Assembly (NCBI GenBank): GCA_001898935.1
Contig: MKVT01000009.1
Location: 310,001-374,000 of the forward strand
Direction: 5' to 3'
Source: Paludibacter sp. 47-17
GTDB taxonomy: Bacteria; Bacteroidota; Bacteroidia; Bacteroidales; Paludibacteraceae
DNA length: 64,000 nt
The notes below the pieces were generated by a model. That model was given only the letters and a program-made list of their open reading frames with translations, was not told where the DNA came from and ran no database searches. This document shows positions 61,006 to 64,000 of this stretch, one piece after another (the first letter of the stretch is position 1; each line of letters begins with the position of its first letter). Made by a program: the position numbers and the translations under genes.

Positions 61006-61953
61006 ATGGTGCAAAAATTCACTCCTTCCAGTAAGATGAACGACCTGATCAGGGAAGATGCATCGCTATTGCTCACCATGACCCGGTTCGGATTGCCCCT
61101 GGGTTTTGGCGAAAAAACCGTTCGTGAAGTCTGTCTCGAACGCGATATCGACGCGACTACCTTTCTCACGGTCGTCAATTATATATCGGGAGGTTTTCAA
61201 TCCGATTTAATTCCGGCCGACACGATCAATATCGACAACCTGGTAACTTATTTACGCAACGCGCATAACTTTTTTATTGATTTCAAACTCCCCCTGATAC
61301 GGAGAAAACTGATCGATGCCATCGACGATTCGATCAAGGAAGACCCGTATAAAAAAATGATTCTGAAGTTCTTCGACGACTACGAACAGGAGGTTCAGAA
61401 ACACATGGCCTACGAAAACAATACGGTATTTCCATACGTACTCCGGCTTTGCAAAGGCGATAAGGATCCGGAATACAGCATTGCGGTTTTTGAGCAAAAT
61501 CATGAAAATATTGAATCGAAGTTATCCGATTTGAAGAATATTCTGGTGAAATACTTTCCTTCGCAAAAGCCGAATTACCTGCTCAATGAGGTTTTGTTCG
61601 ATCTGGCCGACTGCGAGCTCGACCTCGACAGGCATACGAAAGTGGAGGATTGCCTGTTTATTCCGCTGACCGAAAGGCTCGAAAAAAAATACGAAGAAAG
61701 TCACCCCGACACCTCCCAGCTCGATAAAAGCGAAAGCCTTACCGACCGGGAAGTCGAAATTCTGACCTGCGTAGTAAAAGGGCTCACCAACAAAGAAATC
61801 GCACAACAACTTTTTCTGTCGACGCATACAGTAATTTCGCACCGGAGAAACATCACCCGGAAACTTGAAATTCACAGCACCGCCGGCTTAACCATTTATG
61901 CCATCGTAAACAAACTGGTTTCAATCGAAGATATAAAAGCCGTTATCGAATAA
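61006..61953 (+). CDS. hemerythrin (RIC-like) - LuxR fusion regulator
   Basis: A 315-residue transcription factor. The N-terminal 60 residues resemble the ScdA_N domain but lack its usual Cys pair. A hemerythrin-like helical bundle (about 80-225) has a full set of di-iron ligands: H87, H133, E137, H166, H210, E214. This is the H, HxxxE, H, HxxxE pattern of YtfE/RIC iron-repair proteins. A LuxR-type helix-turn-helix (about 245-310, LTDREVEILTCVVKGLTNKEIAQQL) follows. It probably senses oxygen, NO or iron status and regulates nearby genes. It lies between the thioredoxin-fold and antiporter genes. Confidence 0.88.
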   Translation: MVQKFTPSSKMNDLIREDASLLLTMTRFGLPLGFGEKTVREVCLERDIDATTFLTVVNYISGGFQSDLIPADTINIDNLVTYLRNAHNFFIDFKLPLIRRKLIDAIDDSIKEDPYKKMILKFFDDYEQEVQKHMAYENNTVFPYVLRLCKGDKDPEYSIAVFEQNHENIESKLSDLKNILVKYFPSQKPNYLLNEVLFDLADCELDLDRHTKVEDCLFIPLTERLEKKYEESHPDTSQLDKSESLTDREVEILTCVVKGLTNKEIAQQLFLSTHTVISHRRNITRKLEIHSTAGLTIYAIVNKLVSIEDIKAVIE

Positions 61954-61973
61954 CCACCGATCACCCGCATACC

Positions 61974-64000
61974 ATGCCCAATAAACACTTAAATACCTGG
62001 CTGTTCTACCTGCTGATGATTGTTTCGTTCGTTGTACTTACCTACGTTCTTTTTAAAAATGCCGAACGATTTGAAGTCTACGAACAACATATAAGCAGCA
62101 TCGATTCGCCTCCGCAGAGCGATTTTGAGTCGTTCGGATTATCCGTCCACCACAACCTGGTTGAACCACTGGGATTGTTGTTGCTGCAAATTATTGCCAT
62201 CCTGCTTGTGTCGCGCATTGTAGGATGGTTTTTTATTAAAATAGGCCAACCCACGGTGATTGGCGAAATTTTGGCCGGTATCATTCTCGGGCCTTCCTTG
62301 CTGGGTTATTTCTATCCCGATACGTTTCAGTTTCTGTTTGCCCCCGAATCGCTCGGCAATCTATACATCCTGAGTCAGGTCGGATTGGTCCTTTTTATGT
62401 TTGTAATCGGCATGGAACTCAACCTGGGGATGCTGCGCAACAAAATGGGCTCCACCTATGTCATCAGTCATGCCAGTATCATTATTCCCTATTTCATGGG
62501 GATGTTGTTCGCCTATTTCGTGTACGAGGAATTTGCTGCCGGTCATACCGACTTCCTCTCATTCGCCCTTTTCATCGGCATTTCGATGAGTATTACCGCT
62601 TTTCCGGTACTGGCCCGCATTGTACAGGAAAAAGGGTTGTCGAAATCACACCTCGGACAGATATCGATTGCATGTGCAGCATTCGACGACGTTACAGCCT
62701 GGTCGTTGCTGGCCGGAGTTATAGCTATCGCAAAAACCGGCAGTTTTGTAAGTTCACTTTACACCATTGGATTTTCATTGGTTTACATCTTCCTGATGAT
62801 TTTCGTTGTCAAACCATTTATGCATAAAATCGGAAAGATTTACAGCAATTCCGAGACCTTAAACCGGAATATGGTTGCATTCATCTTTCTTTTACTCACG
62901 TTGTCGGCACTTGCCACACAACTCATCGGTATACACGCTCTTTTCGGGGCTTTCCTTGCAGGAGTCATAATGCCGCCCCTACCGAGTTTCAGAAAAATTC
63001 TGATCGATAAAATCGAAGATGTCGCTGTTACACTACTATTACCTTTATTTTTTGTTTACACCGGATTACGAACTGAAATCGGACTGCTCAACACCCCCCA
63101 TCTTTGGACTATTACGGGTGTTGTAATATTATTTGCAATTATCGGAAAATTTGCCGGTGGGGCCTTCACTGCAAAAATCATGGGTGAAAGCTGGCGCGAT
63201 AGCCTTTCAATTGGCGCCCTGATGAATACACGCGGATTGATGGAAATCGTCGTGCTTAATATTGGGTTCGAAATGGGCATTCTACCGAAACCTATTTTTG
63301 TGATGCTGGTTTTAATGGCCCTGATAACCACCTTTATGACCACTCCTTTATTGTCGTTGATTCAAAAGCTGTTTCCTCAAAAGAACATTCAGGAAGAATA
63401 CCGGCGTCAACAGGCGCAGGGAGTGTTCAAGGCACTCATTTCGCTGGGAAATCCCGACAACGGAAAAGCATTGCTCAGGATTGCCCGTTCGACCCTCGAC
63501 GGCGCTAAAAACATCCTGTCGGTGACCGCTCTCCACATTACACCCGGTACCGATACCAATCCCATCTATGGCGACGATTTTGCCCGGGAAAGTTTCAGGG
63601 GAATTCTTTCCGAATCGGAGAAAATGAAATTTGAGATTGAAACCGAACACAAGTTTGCCGACAATATTGAACAGGGCGTGGTCCGGACTGTTAATACCGA
63701 CAATTTCGACTTCCTGCTGGTTGGAGCAGGGGTTTCGCTGTCCGGAATTTCCTTTGTGAAAAACCAGTCAACCACCGGAATTATCAGTTTTATCAATCAA
63801 CTGGTCAATAAAGTAACCCGATCGCGAGAAATCTTCTATCCGGGCAGCTTAATAAAAGACAAAACAAAGTATTTTGTCGAACAAAGCAAATGCAGTGTAG
63901 GAATTTTTATTAATCGAAATTTTGATCATCTGAAAGAAGTACTTGTACTCATACAGGACGAAAAAGACGATTTCCTGATTCGTTACGCACACCGTATTCT
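61974..64000 (+). CDS. CPA2-family cation:proton antiporter (partial)
   Basis: The reading frame runs from ATG 61974 through the window end, giving at least 675 residues. A first transmembrane helix (about 10-29) precedes a Kef-type membrane domain with the QPTVIGEILAGIILGPSLLG start (about residues 88-107) and about 12 helices. The part after about residue 460 is cytoplasmic and resembles universal-stress-protein domains of CPA2 antiporters. It should exchange Na+ or K+ for H+. It follows the LuxR regulator gene by 20 bases and is probably cotranscribed. The true end lies outside the window. Confidence 0.88.
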   Translation, partial: MPNKHLNTWLFYLLMIVSFVVLTYVLFKNAERFEVYEQHISSIDSPPQSDFESFGLSVHHNLVEPLGLLLLQIIAILLVSRIVGWFFIKIGQPTVIGEILAGIILGPSLLGYFYPDTFQFLFAPESLGNLYILSQVGLVLFMFVIGMELNLGMLRNKMGSTYVISHASIIIPYFMGMLFAYFVYEEFAAGHTDFLSFALFIGISMSITAFPVLARIVQEKGLSKSHLGQISIACAAFDDVTAWSLLAGVIAIAKTGSFVSSLYTIGFSLVYIFLMIFVVKPFMHKIGKIYSNSETLNRNMVAFIFLLLTLSALATQLIGIHALFGAFLAGVIMPPLPSFRKILIDKIEDVAVTLLLPLFFVYTGLRTEIGLLNTPHLWTITGVVILFAIIGKFAGGAFTAKIMGESWRDSLSIGALMNTRGLMEIVVLNIGFEMGILPKPIFVMLVLMALITTFMTTPLLSLIQKLFPQKNIQEEYRRQQAQGVFKALISLGNPDNGKALLRIARSTLDGAKNILSVTALHITPGTDTNPIYGDDFARESFRGILSESEKMKFEIETEHKFADNIEQGVVRTVNTDNFDFLLVGAGVSLSGISFVKNQSTTGIISFINQLVNKVTRSREIFYPGSLIKDKTKYFVEQSKCSVGIFINRNFDHLKEVLVLIQDEKDDFLIRYAHRI

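Noticed and set aside
1-64000. CRISPR arrays, insertion sequences, rRNA or riboswitches
   Set aside because: No repeated spacer pattern, transposase, rRNA-like stretch or recognised riboswitch leader seen; thiL and metG have no TPP or T-box-like leader.

Overview
The window reads as chromosomal DNA from a Bacteroidota bacterium, most likely order Bacteroidales. Evidence: TAnnTTTG-type -7 promoter boxes upstream of many genes, a hybrid two-component regulator (HTCS) beside pectinases, a type IX secretion (T9SS)-like C-terminal tail, a DUF4271-HemD pair, and Bacteroidota-type LolD, nucleoside kinase and DUF5686 proteins. Base composition is moderate (mid-40s % GC by eye). There is no rRNA, CRISPR array, insertion sequence or prophage. 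The one RNA gene I can support is tRNA-Arg(CCU).

Layout. 1-7.4 kb: trmN6, trxA, dnaE, aroK and a TonB-dependent receptor. 7.4-12.4 kb (+): asparaginase, a TerB/DnaJ protein, a flippase and two glycosyltransferases. 12.4-15.6 kb: RNase H and LolD flank, on the opposite strand, a tRNA-Arg gene into which lolD reads; then a YgjP-type metallopeptidase and a pair of Cys-containing proteins of unknown function. 15.9-19.5 kb (+): metG, yjbR, dtd, pssA. 23.4-19.5 kb (-): purD, a sigma-54 activator without a DNA-binding domain, rpiB, thiL. 27.6-23.4 kb (-): an unusual cassette of a probable surface lipoprotein, a PGAP1-like esterase, a beta-propeller protein and a membrane-tethered AraC regulator. 31-27.8 kb (-): nucleoside kinase, VanZ, DprA. 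31-36 kb: Na/phosphate symporter, Ca/cation antiporter, ArgD-like aminotransferase, epimerase. 36.2-40.8 kb (+): LOG, DUF4271, HemD, RnpA, YidD, LpxK, PunA. 40.8-50.4 kb: a small pectin locus (HTCS regulator, small secreted protein, GH28-GH105 fusion, PL1 lyase) with no SusC/SusD pair. 50.6-59.2 kb: SppA, M6 protease, Upp, ProC, DUF5686 protein, XerD. 59.3-64 kb (+): S1/P1 nuclease, thioredoxin-fold protein, a hemerythrin-LuxR fusion regulator, and a CPA2 antiporter cut by the window end.

Most genes are housekeeping and tightly packed, and several convergent pairs overlap at their stop codons. The parts that stand out are the lolD/tRNA-Arg antisense overlap, the tethered-AraC lipoprotein/esterase cassette, the di-iron LuxR regulator next to the antiporter, and the SusCD-less pectin locus. 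All calls rest on motif recognition by eye; no database search was run.
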